Part shown: positions 32,229 through 44,119 of the stretch, in pieces
Position numbering within the stretch: position 1 is the stretch's first letter
Layout: each line of letters opens with the position of its first letter
Source of the DNA: Paragyromitra xinjiangensis
Lineage: Eukaryota > Ascomycota > Pezizomycetes > Pezizales > Discinaceae
Assembly: GCA_038503065.1 (NCBI GenBank)
Contig: JBCAMK010000001.1
Span: 62,001 to 126,000, forward strand
DNA: 64,000 nt
Direction: 5' to 3'
The notes under the pieces: model-generated
What the model was told of the DNA's origin: nothing
Seen by the model: only the letters and a program-made list of their open reading frames with translations
The model's database searches: none
Translations under genes and position numbers: made by a program

Positions 32229-35200
32229 ATGAGCTCTCCAACTAAAAGAAATCGTCCTATCCGCGGCCGCGCATACCCGCAATCCCGCCGTGATCAGCCC
32301 CCACGACCACCGAGCACACCGCTCGCCCCCCCACCAGAAGAGGACATTGGCACCTCTCCGCTGTTCCATGGCGAACTCATGTCCAGTCCAATGCCGAGCA
32401 GTGATCCGATACGCATGAGTAGTCCAACACCAGGCGAGTCGTCGGCTAGGGGAGGAAGGAACCCAGCTGCTAGTGCTGCGGGGGGACGGTTGAGTGCAGT
32501 GAGGGGCGCTGGAATTGATAGTGATATGACTGGTGGTGAGTGAGGGGGTGAATTGAGGCTTTAGGGGATGATTGTTGATGGGGTTGTAGGTTCGAGTCCG
32601 TTGAGATATGCTCCGAGTTCGGACGCTGGCACTCCGAGGGATATGAGAACTCCCGGAGCCTTCCCTGGGTCAAGTGCGGGTGTGCTGAGAAGGTAGGCCT
32701 TCAATTTCCTGCTCTACGTATAGTGCTAACTCGATTATATAGAGACGCCGACGCAATTGGCAGCACCCCCGCCCGCTCCCGTCGAGGTGATCTCCAATTC
32801 TCTGATGTCTCCTCTACTCCTACCCGTCGCCGTCTGCTCTACGTCGACGAACAGGGTATTCCCGTTCGTGGCGCCGGTGAAACAGCTCACCCCCTCTCTG
32901 ACGCTGCTACCTACTCTGCTGGCCCTACCTCCGATGTACCTGATGGTCCTAAACGTCTCATCTGGGGCACCAATGTCTCTGTCGAAGAGTCCACGCAGGC
33001 ATTCCGCAAGTTCCTCCGTGACTTCAAGCGTCGCTACCGCATGCGTATGGATGAAGAATTCGTTACTCCTGGAGAAGGCGAGGAGTTGGTGTATGTCGAG
33101 ATGATGAAACAGATGCGTGTGCTCGGAACGAGTAATCTAAATCTGGATGTGAGGAATCTACGGAGTTATCCTCCGACGAAGCGGTTTTTCCATCAGCTGC
33201 ATAATTATCCCCAGGAGATTATCCCCATTATGGATACGGTTGTGAAGGACACGATGCTGGAGATGCTGGTAGAGAGTAACGCGACTGAAACGGAGTATGA
33301 TGCGTGTATGGAGCGGATTTATAAGGCGAGACCGTTTAATTTGGAGAAAAGTGTGAATATGAGGGATTTGAATCCGGCGGATATCGATAAGGTGATCAGT
33401 GTGAAGGGACTTGTGATTCGTGTTACACCTATCATTCCTGATATGAATAAAGGTATGTCTGATTCTATATCTACTTCAATTCATGCTAACTATTGTTATT
33501 ATTACAGCGTTCTTCCGCTGCCACGTCTGCGGGCACACTCTTACTGTCGAAATTGATCGCGGCAAGATCGCCGAGCCTACTGAGTGTCCGCGTGCAGTCT
33601 GTAAAACCCCCAACTCCATGCAGATCGTACACAACCGCTCCGACTTCTCCGACAAACAAGTCATCAAGCTACAGGAAACACCAGACTCTGTCCCCGATGG
33701 TCAAACCCCACATTCCGTTTCACTTTGCTGCTACGACGAACTTTGCGACGTTGCCAAAGCTGGTGACCGTATCGAAGTCACTGGTATCTTCCGTTCCGTC
33801 CCTGTCCGTGTCAATCCGAGGCAGCGCACGATCAAGAGCTTGTTTAAGACGTATGTGGATGTTTTGCATATCCAAAAGGTCGACAAACGTCGTATGGGAC
33901 AGGACACCTCGACCCTCGAGGAGGAAGTTGCAGGGCAAGTCGCGAGTGATCTAGATGAAGTTCGGAAAATCTCAGATGAGGAGATTGAGAATATTAAGTC
34001 CATTGCAGCTCGATACGATGTCTACGAGCTGTTGTCTCGCTCACTTGCACCGAGTATCTACGAGATGGAGGACGTGAAGAAGGGGGTGCTCTTACAGCTA
34101 TTTGGCGGGACTAATAAGACTTTTGAGAAAGGGGGGGCGCCGAGGTATAGAGGCGATATCAACGTTCTTCTCTGCGGTGATCCGTCGACAAGTAAGTCTC
34201 AGCTGCTACAGTATGTGCACAAGATTGCCCCAAGAGGAGTTTACACCTCTGGGAAGGGTTCCTCTGCTGTCGGTTTGACTGCCTATGTCACTCGCGATCC
34301 TGAAACCCGCCAGCTCGTCCTCGAATCCGGAGCATTGGTCTTGTCAGACGGTGGCGTTTGCTGCATCGACGAATTCGACAAAATGTCAGAAGCAACACGT
34401 TCTGTCCTCCACGAAGTCATGGAACAACAAACCGTCTCTATCGCCAAAGCCGGCATCATCACCACCCTCAATGCCCGTTCCTCTATCCTTGCTTCCGCGA
34501 ACCCAATCGGCTCCAAATATAACCCCAACCTACCGGTCCCACAAAACATCGACCTACCCCCCACCCTCCTCTCCCGTTTCGACCTAGTCTACCTCGTTCT
34601 AGACCGCGTAGACGAAACCGCAGACCGCAGACTCGCAAAGCACATGGTAGGCATGTACCTCGAAGACACCCCAGCCTCCGCCGCCGGAATCTCCGAAATC
34701 GTCCCCATCGAGACCCTCACCGCATACATCTCCTACGCCCGCCAAAACATCCATCCTAAACTCTCCTCTGCAGCCGCGGACGAGCTCGTCACCGCATACG
34801 TCGCCCTACGCAAACTCGGCGAAGACGTCCGCGCAGCGGAACGTCGTATCACAGCCACTACCCGCCAACTCGAGTCTATGATCCGCTTATCTGAGGCACA
34901 CGCGAAAATGCGGTTATCCACCGAGGTGACGATCGACGATGTGCACGAGGCGGTGCGGTTGATTCGCAGTGCGATTAAGGAGAGTGCAACAGATCCATTG
35001 ACGGGTAGGATTGATATGGATTTGCTAGGAGGCGTGAGTAACGCCGAGAGAAGGCGTAAGGGAGATTTGAAGAGTGCAGTTGGGAGCTTGCTGGATGATA
35101 TGGGTCGTGGGCCGGCGGCGGCTGCTGCGGGGGTTAGGTATAGTGATTTGTTGAAGAAACTGCAGGAACAGAGTGGGAAGAGGATTGAGGCTGGGGAGTT

Positions 35201-35294
35201 CGCGGAGTGTATCAGAGGGTTGGAGGTTGAGGGGGTTGTGAGGGTTTCTGGAGATGGGGCGAGGAGGGTTGTGAGGAAGATTACAAGTTTTTAG
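32229..35294 (+). CDS. MCM4: Replicative helicase subunit MCM4
   Basis: Four exons: 32229-32535, 32590-32692, 32743-33452, 33508-35294; 968 residues. This subunit of the MCM2-7 hexamer unwinds DNA at replication origins in the nucleus. The N-terminal ~170 residues are Ser/Pro/Arg-rich with many SP/TP sites, the expected CDK and DDK-regulated tail. Then come the MCM N-terminal domain and a four-Cys zinc finger (CHVC about residue 376, later C of TECPRAVC). The AAA+ core has Walker A GDPSTSKSQL (about 597), Walker B CCIDEFDKM (about 658) and the arginine finger LLSRFDLVYLVLD (about 729). A C-terminal winged-helix region ends RRVVRKITSF. GSSPLRY, typical of fungal MCM4, is formed by splicing exons 1 and 2. 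MCB boxes upstream suggest G1/S expression. Composition of exon 4 alternates C-rich, G-rich, C-rich, G-rich. Confidence 0.97.
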
Positions 35295-36798
35295 AGGGCG
35301 GTAATAGATAGGATGGGTAAAGTGGGTTGGGGCGGGGGTGGAAGTTATGCTGTTTATGATACCTGGTGAATTTTGTGGCTGGATGCTGTTAAGTGCAATG
35401 ATAGCATGCGTGATGAAAAAATGAATAAATATTGGTATGGATTGTGAATGTGATTGCTTGTTTTCTGACTTATTTCTACTTGCGGAACACGCTCGGATGG
35501 AGTGATGTGGTCATTGACTTTAGATTGGGCAAAACCTGGCTTTACTCCAGGTAGCATATACTGTGCTAAGTATGCCAGTGCGTTAGGCTCCGTCATCATA
35601 CCTTAGCAATGAGATTCCCAATAGGCTGCATTTCCTCCAAGCTTGCTCGTGTTGTAAGCTAGTCAAAGCTTAGAAGCTTGGTGAAGCGCATCGAGCAAGC
35701 AATCACGGGATACTTTGAGTGATTCTCCCGTAACAATTACAGTTACGGGGAAGAGATTAGAGTATCGAATATCAAGTATGGACCAGCCAAATCGAGGCGG
35801 AATACTAGTGGATGTGCCTCGAGCCCGTTGCGAGTATGATGCATTATTATTATTATTAGTAGTAGTAGTGGTAGTAGTAGTAGTAGATGTGCCTTGAGCT
35901 GGGGGCCGAGACTTTATTTCCTTTAGTTGATAGAAAAGCTCCGTGAGATTGAAATACCGTGGATGTAGGAAATATTCTCTGTTAAGCTTTAATCTGAGTT
36001 CTCGATCTTTGTGACTCAATCTATTTTATAGGGTGTTGAATAAATTTACTCATAGCTCAGGTTTGTTAGTGTGGCAACCCCTATCTAGGCCTCAACTTCA
36101 CCTTCCTCCACTCACCATTACCATCATCTTCGCCTTCACCTCCACCTTCGATGGACCATCTCTTGGTGAGCTGGCCATTGTGCATCATGGAATCCGGTGA
36201 TTGGCGCCTACATCCGTGATACTAGGCTCGATACTCGCCCGCTAAATAATATTTATGTGTCTACGTACGTCTATGTGATGACCCAGAGTTGAACCTTGAT
36301 TCTACCTACATGTATGGCAACACATCTACAATTTCGGTAATCAACCCTACGATTGAGAAACATTTATGATGGACGGAGCGTCATCCAACTGCAGCCGATT
36401 GGATAGCTCACCTGCTGGGCTGCCATTGGCGCAATCTGCCAAGATATCCCAATCGAAATTGTACAGCTGAGCGGGGAACCATCAGGTGTTCTAACTTCGT
36501 AAAAACCGAACAGAGGACAATTGATACAATCACAAGCAACAAAGAGTCCCTATTTATTTCAAGCCAAACGGTCACCGCAATCACAAGTAACTAAGAAGCC
36601 TCACTCCTCTAGTAGACGCGGTCCGTGGTAAGAAATCCTACCTGACCCTAGGCTAGAATAACAACTAACACAATCAGCGATACCACAGAAACCGTCTCCT
36701 GTATTTTTGCTCCGAGGCAGAAAATAGGGAAGGCCTCGAACGAGCGCGAGCAAGATAATAGAGCACCCTCACCGGTTGTGTCACAGAGCCATATAGGC
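35295..36798. other. Intergenic
   Basis: No supported gene. It contains a trinucleotide microsatellite (35838-35886) and a pyrimidine-rich CTTCACC-type stretch (36089-36157). The last ~100 bases are the leader of the kinase-ankyrin gene. An open minus-strand frame at 35663-36019 has no ATG. Confidence 0.5.
35838..35886. repeat. Trinucleotide microsatellite (ATT)n(AGT)n
   Basis: About five ATT units followed by about ten AGT units with one GGT interruption. Confidence 0.85.
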
Positions 36799-39700
36799 AT
36801 GTTCAAGCACTTACCTTTCCCTCGTCAACGAAGCGAATCAAAGCTCCAGGGTGGAGAGAAGCCTCGCCGACGAGACCTTTTATTGGGCTTTTTGGGTCCC
36901 CATCAACGGAGTAAAACGAGTCTTCAAGATGAAATCGATGTTGCGGCGACTGCAACATCAAGCAAGGACCATAGCCAACCACAAGAGCACGTATCTGGTG
37001 GCCGACCTATGTCACTACCAGCGATGGAGTCTCACCTTGGAACGGAATTCTCGCCACAGATAAAAGACTTCACTGCTCGTGATTTCGCATCTGGGCCACC
37101 GCCTCCTTCATCAGAAAGCAATGGAGGCACGAGAGAAGCTGTTAGCGAGGGAAGCGGGTACATTGTTATCCCCTCCCAACCCACATCACTATTGGTGGAC
37201 CTTGCAAGCGACCACCCGCATCGGAACGAACTGGGTACTGAATCCTCATCACTAGAGATTGTGAACTCCTCTTTACAGAAGGGCCCCACTGTGCACAACT
37301 TCACAGGTGGCAACGCGCATCAGCTCGAACCCGATGGGGAATCCTCACTACTGGCGGGCATGAGTTCTCCCTCACTGGGAGACTCTACTACTTATACCTC
37401 CACAGCCGACCACCCACATCAACTCGAGGTGGAGTCACAGCCGGTAGTTGTGATTCCCACACCTAGCCCGCCGCAGCCAGAGAGTACAGCGACTCTAATT
37501 CAAAAGTTTAAAGGATACAAGCTGGAAACAAAATTTCACAGTGACTGCGTGATACATAAAACTGATGAGTGGAAAAATCGAAGCTCGAACAGGTCATGGG
37601 AGACATCAACGTGGAAGAAAAAAGGAAAGATTGGTTCCGGAAGTTTTGGGAGTGTTTGGCTTCAAGAGAAGGAGGGTGGAAGGAAAGGAAAAGAACAGCT
37701 AAGGGCTGTTAAGATGATACCTCGGGATCCTTCGCAAGGGACGAGCTCATCGCAAGAGCTACTAGCTTTAGTCAAATTAAAAGATGTAAGCCTCTAGATT
37801 CATCGTTTTATGAGATGATGCACTCACCAGCTTAGTATAACCATCTTTTTGTAAAGTTTCTTGGTTGGTACGAGGATTCAGATAATACATTCCTTGCAAT
37901 GGAGTACATTGAGCATGGAGACTTGGGCAAGTACATCAAGGGCACGAGAGCCAAGAATCCGACAGAGGCCAAAGAGATCACTAGGCAAATTCTTGAGGGG
38001 CTTGAGGTTCTCCACCATAAAGAGATCTATCATCGGGATTTAAAGCCACAGGTTAGACTTCCGAGCCTCAATTACTGCTTTCTCTGACAAGAAATTATTA
38101 TATTGGTAGAATATTCTTATGGCTTCTATTGACCCAATCTGGGTTAAAATCGCCGACTTTGGGGTGTCAAAACGGGCAAAAAATACGGTTCTGCAAACCA
38201 TTGCTGGGACCCAAGGCTATCTTGCTCCCGAACTGCTTGGATTGGCCCCACGGAAGTTCACAGCACAAGGTTATATCCCTCATGCTTTAGATATATGGTC
38301 ATTAGGCTCTCTAGTACACGAGCTTTTAACTTCCGAAACCCCATTTATCAACGCCGAGGATTTCGGCTCAGAGACAGGCATACTGTCACAGTCAGAACGC
38401 CAAACTGACATGGCCTCTCTCGGGGATTATTGCCACGGTGGTATGGAATTTCCAATAGATGCCTTTCAACGATCGCAGCTACTTGTGGGCGAAGAAGAGA
38501 TAGCTTTTGTCAAGAGCCTTCTGGTTGCAAATCCGAAGGATCGGCCGACTGCAGCACGCGCTTTGCAAAGCCCATGGCTAGTAGGATACACGAGTGGCTG
38601 GGTTGAGAATTTGAAGACCGAGTTTTCGTGTCTTGGAGTGGATCTGGATCTCGGGCACCCTGGCAGAGAGAGCGCACTGGTGAGACAGGTCGGTAAAGAA
38701 GACATCATGCGATTTTTGCCGAGCTCAGCAAAAGGGAAAATCTCATCTCTGCTCTTAGAAGCTGCAGCGAAAGGTTATACACTAGCTATATCGAGGCTTT
38801 TCGAGTCTCCAGACTGCGACCCGGAGTCTGTAGATAGCCAGACCAGGGGGAAATTGTTTCAACTCGCAGTAGAGGCTGGGCAGTATGATACAATAAAGCT
38901 ACTGTTACAGAATAAAGTCGACATTGGAGCCTGCATCGGCGATAGTACAACACTGGAATGGGCAGTCAAAGGGGGATATGCTAACATGGTTAACCTACTA
39001 CTGAGAAATATGACCGATGTTAAGGCTGCGCTTCTATTCGCCGTCAAGTCAGGAAATGTTGAAATGGTGGAAGTGCTCTGGGGCAACAAGAATGCCCCTA
39101 GCGATGACGACCAAACAATCTTCCGAGCGGCAGCCGCAGCTGGGCATATTGACGTTGTCCAGTTTTTGTTGGCAAACAGGACCGACATTAATACTTCTGC
39201 CTATGGATGCGCGAGGAGTGGAACAATCTTGCAAGCAGCGGTTAGGGGCGGGCATATCAGCACCGTTAAACTCTTGTTAGACCACAAAGCCAACGTCAAC
39301 GCCGAGCCAGCGTGGGGCGGTGGTCGAACAGCCTTGCAAGCAGCTGCTGAGGGTGGGCGCATCGACATCGTCAAGCTCTTACTAGACAACAATGCCCATA
39401 TCAACGCCAGTCCAGCGGAAAACGGTGGTCGAACAGCCTTGCGAGCGGCTGCTGGAAATGGACACATCGACATTGTCAAGCTCTTACTAGAAAACAACGC
39501 CAATGTCAACGAGGTAGCGCGGGGCGATCAAACAGCCTTGCAAGCAGCTGCTGAGGGTGGGCGCATCGACATTGTCAAGCTCTTACTAGAAAACAACGCC
39601 AATGTCAACACCGAGACGACAGATCGCGACGGTCGAACAGCCTTGCAGGCGGCTGCTGAGAGTGGGCACATCGACATCGTCAAGCTCTTACTGGATAACA

Positions 39701-42378
39701 ATGCCCATATCAACGCCAAAGAAAGATATGGCGGCGGTCGAACTGCCTTGCGGGCGGCTGCTGGAAATGGACACATCGACGTTGTCAAGCTCTTACTAGA
39801 AAACAACGCCAATGTCAACACCGAGACGACAGATCACGACGGTCGAACAGCCTTGCAGGCGGCTGCTGAGAGTGGGCACATCGACATCGTCAAGCTTTTA
39901 CTGGATAACAGCGCCAACATCAACGCCAGACCAGTAGAAAACGGTGGTCGAACTGCCTTGCAGGCGGCTTCTGAAAGTGGGCATATCGACGTTGTCAAGC
40001 TCTTACTAGACAACAGAGCCTACGTTAACACTAAAGCGGGACGAAGCGGCCGCACAGCCCTACAAGCAGCTGCTGGAAGTGGACATATCGACATCGTCAA
40101 GCTCTTACTACGTAACAAGGCCAATGTCAACGCCGAGGCAGCAGAATCCAACGGTCGAACAGCCTTGCAGGCGGCCGCTGAGGGGGGGTATACCGATATT
40201 GTCGAGCTCCTACTAGACAACAACGCTAACGTCAACGCTGAAAGTCAAGTAAATACTGGTCTAACAGCTTTGCAAGCAGCAGTTAGCAGTGGGAATATCG
40301 ACATTGTCAAGCTTTTATTGGACAGGAAGGCCAATGTCAACGCCGAGGCAGCAGAACCCGACGGTCGAACAGCCTTGCAGGCGGCCGCTGAGGGGGGGTA
40401 CACCGATATTGTCGAGCTCCTACTAGACAACAACGCTAATGTCAACGCTGAAAGCCAAGTAAAAACTGGTCGAGCAGCCTTGCAAGCAGCGGCTGGGAGT
40501 GGGCACATCGATATCGTCAAGCTCTTACTGGAAAATAACGCCAATGTCGACGCCGAGGTAGCATGGACCCGCGGTCGAACAGCCTTGCAGGCGGCTGCTG
40601 AAAGCGGGCATATCGACATTGTCAAGCTCTTACTGGATAACAATGCCGATGTTAACGCCAGACCAGCAAAAGGTCGAACAGCCTTGCAAGCAGCGGCCAG
40701 GAATGGACATATCGATATTGTCAAGATCTTGCTGGAAAACAACGCCAATATCAACGCCCAGACATTTTGGAAGCGGGATGAAACAGACTTGCAGGCGGCC
40801 GTTGAAAGCGGGCATATCGGCATTGTCAAGCTCTTACTAGAGAACAGCACCGATATCAATGTTGGAGCAGAAAGTTCCGAAGGTCGAAAAGCTTTGGAAA
40901 CCGCTGCTAAGGGTGGGCACATCAACATCGTCAATCTCTTACTAAACAAAAATGCCGATATCGGTGTTAAAGCAGAAAGTTTCGGGGGCCAAATAGCTCT
41001 TCGAGCAGCTGCTGAAAGTGGGCGCATCGACATCGTCAAGCTCTTGCTGGACAGAAATGCCCATATCAACACCAAACTAGCACAGAGCGGCGGTCTAACA
41101 GTCTTACAGGCAGCCCTACAGGCAGCTCTTGAGAATGGGCATATCGACATTGCTAAACTTTTATTGAACCACAAAACCTACACCAACACTAAAGAACTGG
41201 TAACAGAAGGCTCGGGTATAGGAACCCTACAAGCGGCAGTTGATCGTGGTTATATCGATATCGTTCAGTTACTTTTGGACGACAAGGCCAACACCAACGC
41301 GAAACAAGCAGACCTCGACCGTATAACCCTGCACGGAGCGGCTAGTAGGGGGTATACTGATATCATCAAGCTCTTGTTGGACAACAAGGCCGACGTCAAC
41401 TCTAGAAATAGCAGCCATGAAACAGCTTTGCACGAAGCTGCTAGGAGTGGGCATGTCGATATCGTCAAGCTTTTATTGGACAACAAGGCCGAAGTCGACG
41501 TTTCAGGTCCCTACGGTCCAACACCTTTGCAAGCAGCGGTTCGGAGTGGGCGTATCGACGTCGTCCAGCTATTGTTGGATAACAATGCCAATATCAATGC
41601 TAAGCCAGAAAACCACACTGGTCGAACAGCATTGCAGGCGGCTGCTGAAAGTGGGCGTATCGACATTGTCAAGCTCTTACTGGATAATAATGCCGATGTC
41701 AATGCTAAGGCAGGAGATTATAAAGGTCTAACAGCTTTTCAAGCAGCAGCTTATGGCAGACATATCGACATTATCCAGTTATTATTAGATAACGATGTCA
41801 GTATGAGTGCTGAAGCGGGGTTCGGACAAGCCTTGAAGGTGGCAGCTGGGGGTGGCTATGCTACCATCGTCCGGTTACTTCTAGATAAGTTCGGCGTCGA
41901 CGCTGCAGTAGGACAGGCTGGCCGGGAAGCCTTGGAAGCAGCGGTTGAAGGCTATTTCGTCGACACCTTCAAGCTCCTTCTTGAGAAAGGAGCCGCTATC
42001 AGCCAGAAAGCCTTACTAATAGCAACTCAGGGCGGGAGCCCCGACATTGTCAAACTGCTATTGGACGGCGGTGCCAACCCTAACGCCTCAGAGCGAGGGG
42101 AAGAAACACCCTTGGCAGTGGCTATCGAGCATGGACATATTGATGTTGTCAAACTCTTATTGGACAACAAGGCCGACGTGAATGCGCAAGCAACCCACGA
42201 TAGTCGGACGCCCCTGCAAGTGGCCGCTAGAAACGGGTATATCGACATTGTCGAACTCTTATTGGACAACAAGGCCGATGCGAATGCGCAAGGAGCAGAA
42301 TATAAGGGTCGGACAGCATTGCAAGCCGCTGCTGAGGGTGGGCATATCGACATTATCAAGCTCTTAGTAGACAACTAA
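36799..42378 (+). CDS. Protein kinase fused to a long ankyrin-repeat array
   Basis: Exons 36799-37785, 37836-38051 and 38110-42378; 1823 residues. I start at ATG 36799; the frame opens slightly earlier only with GTG. Residues 1-260 are disordered, Ser/Pro-rich, with three loose copies of a HPHxxELxxES unit. The kinase domain (about 268-560) looks active: GKIGSGSFGSVW, AVKMI, HRDLKPQN (across intron 2), IADFGVSK, GTQGYLAPELLG and ALDIWSLGSLVHELL. From about 640 to the end run some 35 ankyrin repeats of 33 residues, TALQAAAExGHIDIVKLLL with DNNANVNA, many nearly identical in protein and DNA. The last repeat stops early (LLVDN, then TAA). Fungal proteins with an effector domain and highly similar repeats include NLR-like receptors; an immune or recognition role here is inference only. 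Confidence 0.9.
39225..42374 (+). repeat. 99-bp tandem repeats encoding ankyrin units
   Basis: About 32 tandem 99-bp units. Blocks such as GACATCGTCAAGCTCTTACT recur with few changes. Some non-adjacent units are almost identical, for example 39600-39720 with 39820-39910, and 40130-40250 with 40340-40455. That points to recent unequal crossing-over or gene conversion. Repeat purity falls toward both ends. Confidence 0.85.
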
Positions 42379-43330
42379 GTCAATGACCTTACCGCGACAT
42401 TATAAGTAAGTGTTCTCACAGCCCCCCCGACTTAATGAGGCTGAACCTTGTCAGGATTTTCCACCATAGAAAGTCATCACGCTAGTGGCCCTATGCACTT
42501 TCGTTAGATCTAAGATGCAGTTTTCAGATATTGCTCTGTTGTTTCCTTTCGATTACTTCGTATCCCCTCGTCATTTCTTTTTTCTGAAGTAAAATTATCT
42601 TACGACGCTTTTACAAATTCATTTTACTTGCTTTTCTTCCATTTCAATTTAGGGTACATAAGGAATGGGACAAAAAAGCCCCAATGTAGGGAAATGGTTG
42701 AGGGGTTGCTAGTTTAATGTCTTCTTTTGAATAACGCTTAGATTCTGTTCATTATTTTATTTGTGTTCAGCTTTACTTTGATATTTACAACGCTCAGGTT
42801 GGCCATCTCAACATATATGGCGATTAAGCCTGTGTGAATTTTAGTTCGAGTTATGATATATCACTCAGACTATAATTTTCCGGGAACTAGAAATGGGGCA
42901 GAAGAGCAGCTGATAGTCGCTGCACCTTCAAGTTAACCTATGATCTTGAATATTATACAACTCGCAAGTATTTTTACTACATGCACGCTTGGTATGGGAG
43001 CCCTCTGCTTAATTAATTAGGAAAGATGATTAAATGAAGCTACCAACTAGCCCAGCTACTGAAATATACAGCAGCATGTTATAAAATAGATATCTGTATG
43101 ATTTGAAATCTAGCAGAATACACGATACAAACCACAGGCAAGATAAATAATAAACCTAACCCTATCATCTGAGGCGTATTAAAAACAGCAGCCTCGCCCA
43201 CGCAAGGTTTCACTAGAAAACTAACCAAGCCCGCTAAGATGCCTCTTGTAATCGTCAAAAACCTCGCCGTGAGACCTCAACTTCTTCAGCCAAACAAGCC
43301 CTTTTTGGGGAGCTTCCTCCTCCACAACTC
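42379..43330. other. Intergenic after the kinase-ankyrin gene
   Basis: AT-rich; no gene seen. Confidence 0.5.
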
Positions 43331-43672
43331 TATCGATAGACAGGCTCAACAAAGAAAAGCTACTAAAATGGGCAGCTCTGAACGGGCATGAAAACCTCAC
43401 AAGGATACTACTAGCAAAAGGCACGAATATCCTCACGAGCTTCAAACCCGATGGAACGCACTAGCTCTAGCTGTTATGAACCAGTAGTCCGACTTCTCGT
43501 CGAACAAGGCAATGCTAAGAGCCAAGCCAATTAGCCGTGCCTTAGTTGCGCAGCTATATGTAGGAGGAGACGAAGCCATAGTCAAATACCTGCTGGAAAA
43601 TGGGGCTGATATCAACTATCAAGACAAGTATGGAAGGACCATACTTCATCGGGCCGTAGTAGTGATGTCGAC
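43331..43672 (+). pseudogene. Broken ankyrin-repeat gene fragment
   Basis: Pieces of three ankyrin repeats lie in different frames: EKLLKWAALNGHENLTRILL to a TAG near 43462, then PVVRLLVEQGNAKSQAN in another frame, then DEAIVKYLLENGADINYQ, DKYGRTILHRAV to a TAG at 43660. At least two frameshifts and several stops separate them. The repeats are of ordinary ankyrin type and not close to the array upstream, so this is a separate dead gene or a decayed end of an older one. Confidence 0.6.
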
Positions 43673-44119
43673 GAGACAAAACATCTCGGGATCAGAGCTC
43701 GAGACATAGTCTCGAGACTAGACAAGACCTGCAGAGCCTCTACAAGACAAGATATCTCGGGATGAAATTGTCTAGGTGAACGCCTAACGGCAAAAGAAGT
43801 TGATATTTGTGTTTAACTACATCGAGAGGAAGCAAGGGAGAATCTTGCTACCATTTGGTAAATATTGAAATTGAGTAGTGGAGGGTTGGGATCGTGTTTA
43901 AGAGATCGTAGAACAAAGACGATCTCTCATTATTTAAAAATCATGACAGAAAGAATCTCCAGAAGCTTATACCCTACATCAAACCCGAATAACAAACCTG
44001 AATACCAGCTGGGAATCACAAAACGCTTCACCAAAACAAGGGTTAGGGTTATCGTTATCGTTATCGCAACAACCCCTCCACCTCCCCGCCATTTCAGCTA
44101 TTTGGGCTCCCCCGCAGCC
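43673..44119. other. Leader and promoter of HCS1
   Basis: It contains short repeats built on CTCGAGACTAG and ATCTCGGGAT (43680-43765) and the telo-box at 44041. The HCS1 frame is open upstream to 43865, but that part is not family-like. Confidence 0.45.
44041..44051 (+). promoter_or_regulatory. Telo-box (GGTTAGGGTTA) upstream of HCS1
   Basis: Telomere-repeat sequence about 70 bases before the ATG, the counterpart of the site upstream of CYS4. A Tbf1/Teb1-type Myb factor is the expected binder by analogy with yeasts. Confidence 0.4.

Noticed and set aside
32588..32598. GGTTCGAGTCC, identical to a tRNA B box
   Set aside because: It spans the acceptor of MCM4 intron 1, and no A box, acceptor or anticodon stems surround it.
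35663..36019. 118-codon minus-strand open frame with poly-Thr and poly-Asn
   Set aside because: It contains no methionine, starts at TTG, and its runs come from the trinucleotide microsatellite.
39201..41702. Long minus-strand open frames (up to 309 codons) across the ankyrin array
   Set aside because: They are antisense images of the 99-bp repeats, low-complexity (Ser/Leu/Ala-rich), and lie inside a well-supported plus-strand exon.
39225..42374. Regular direct repeats that might suggest a CRISPR or satellite array
   Set aside because: Units are 99 bp, in frame, and encode canonical ankyrin repeats.
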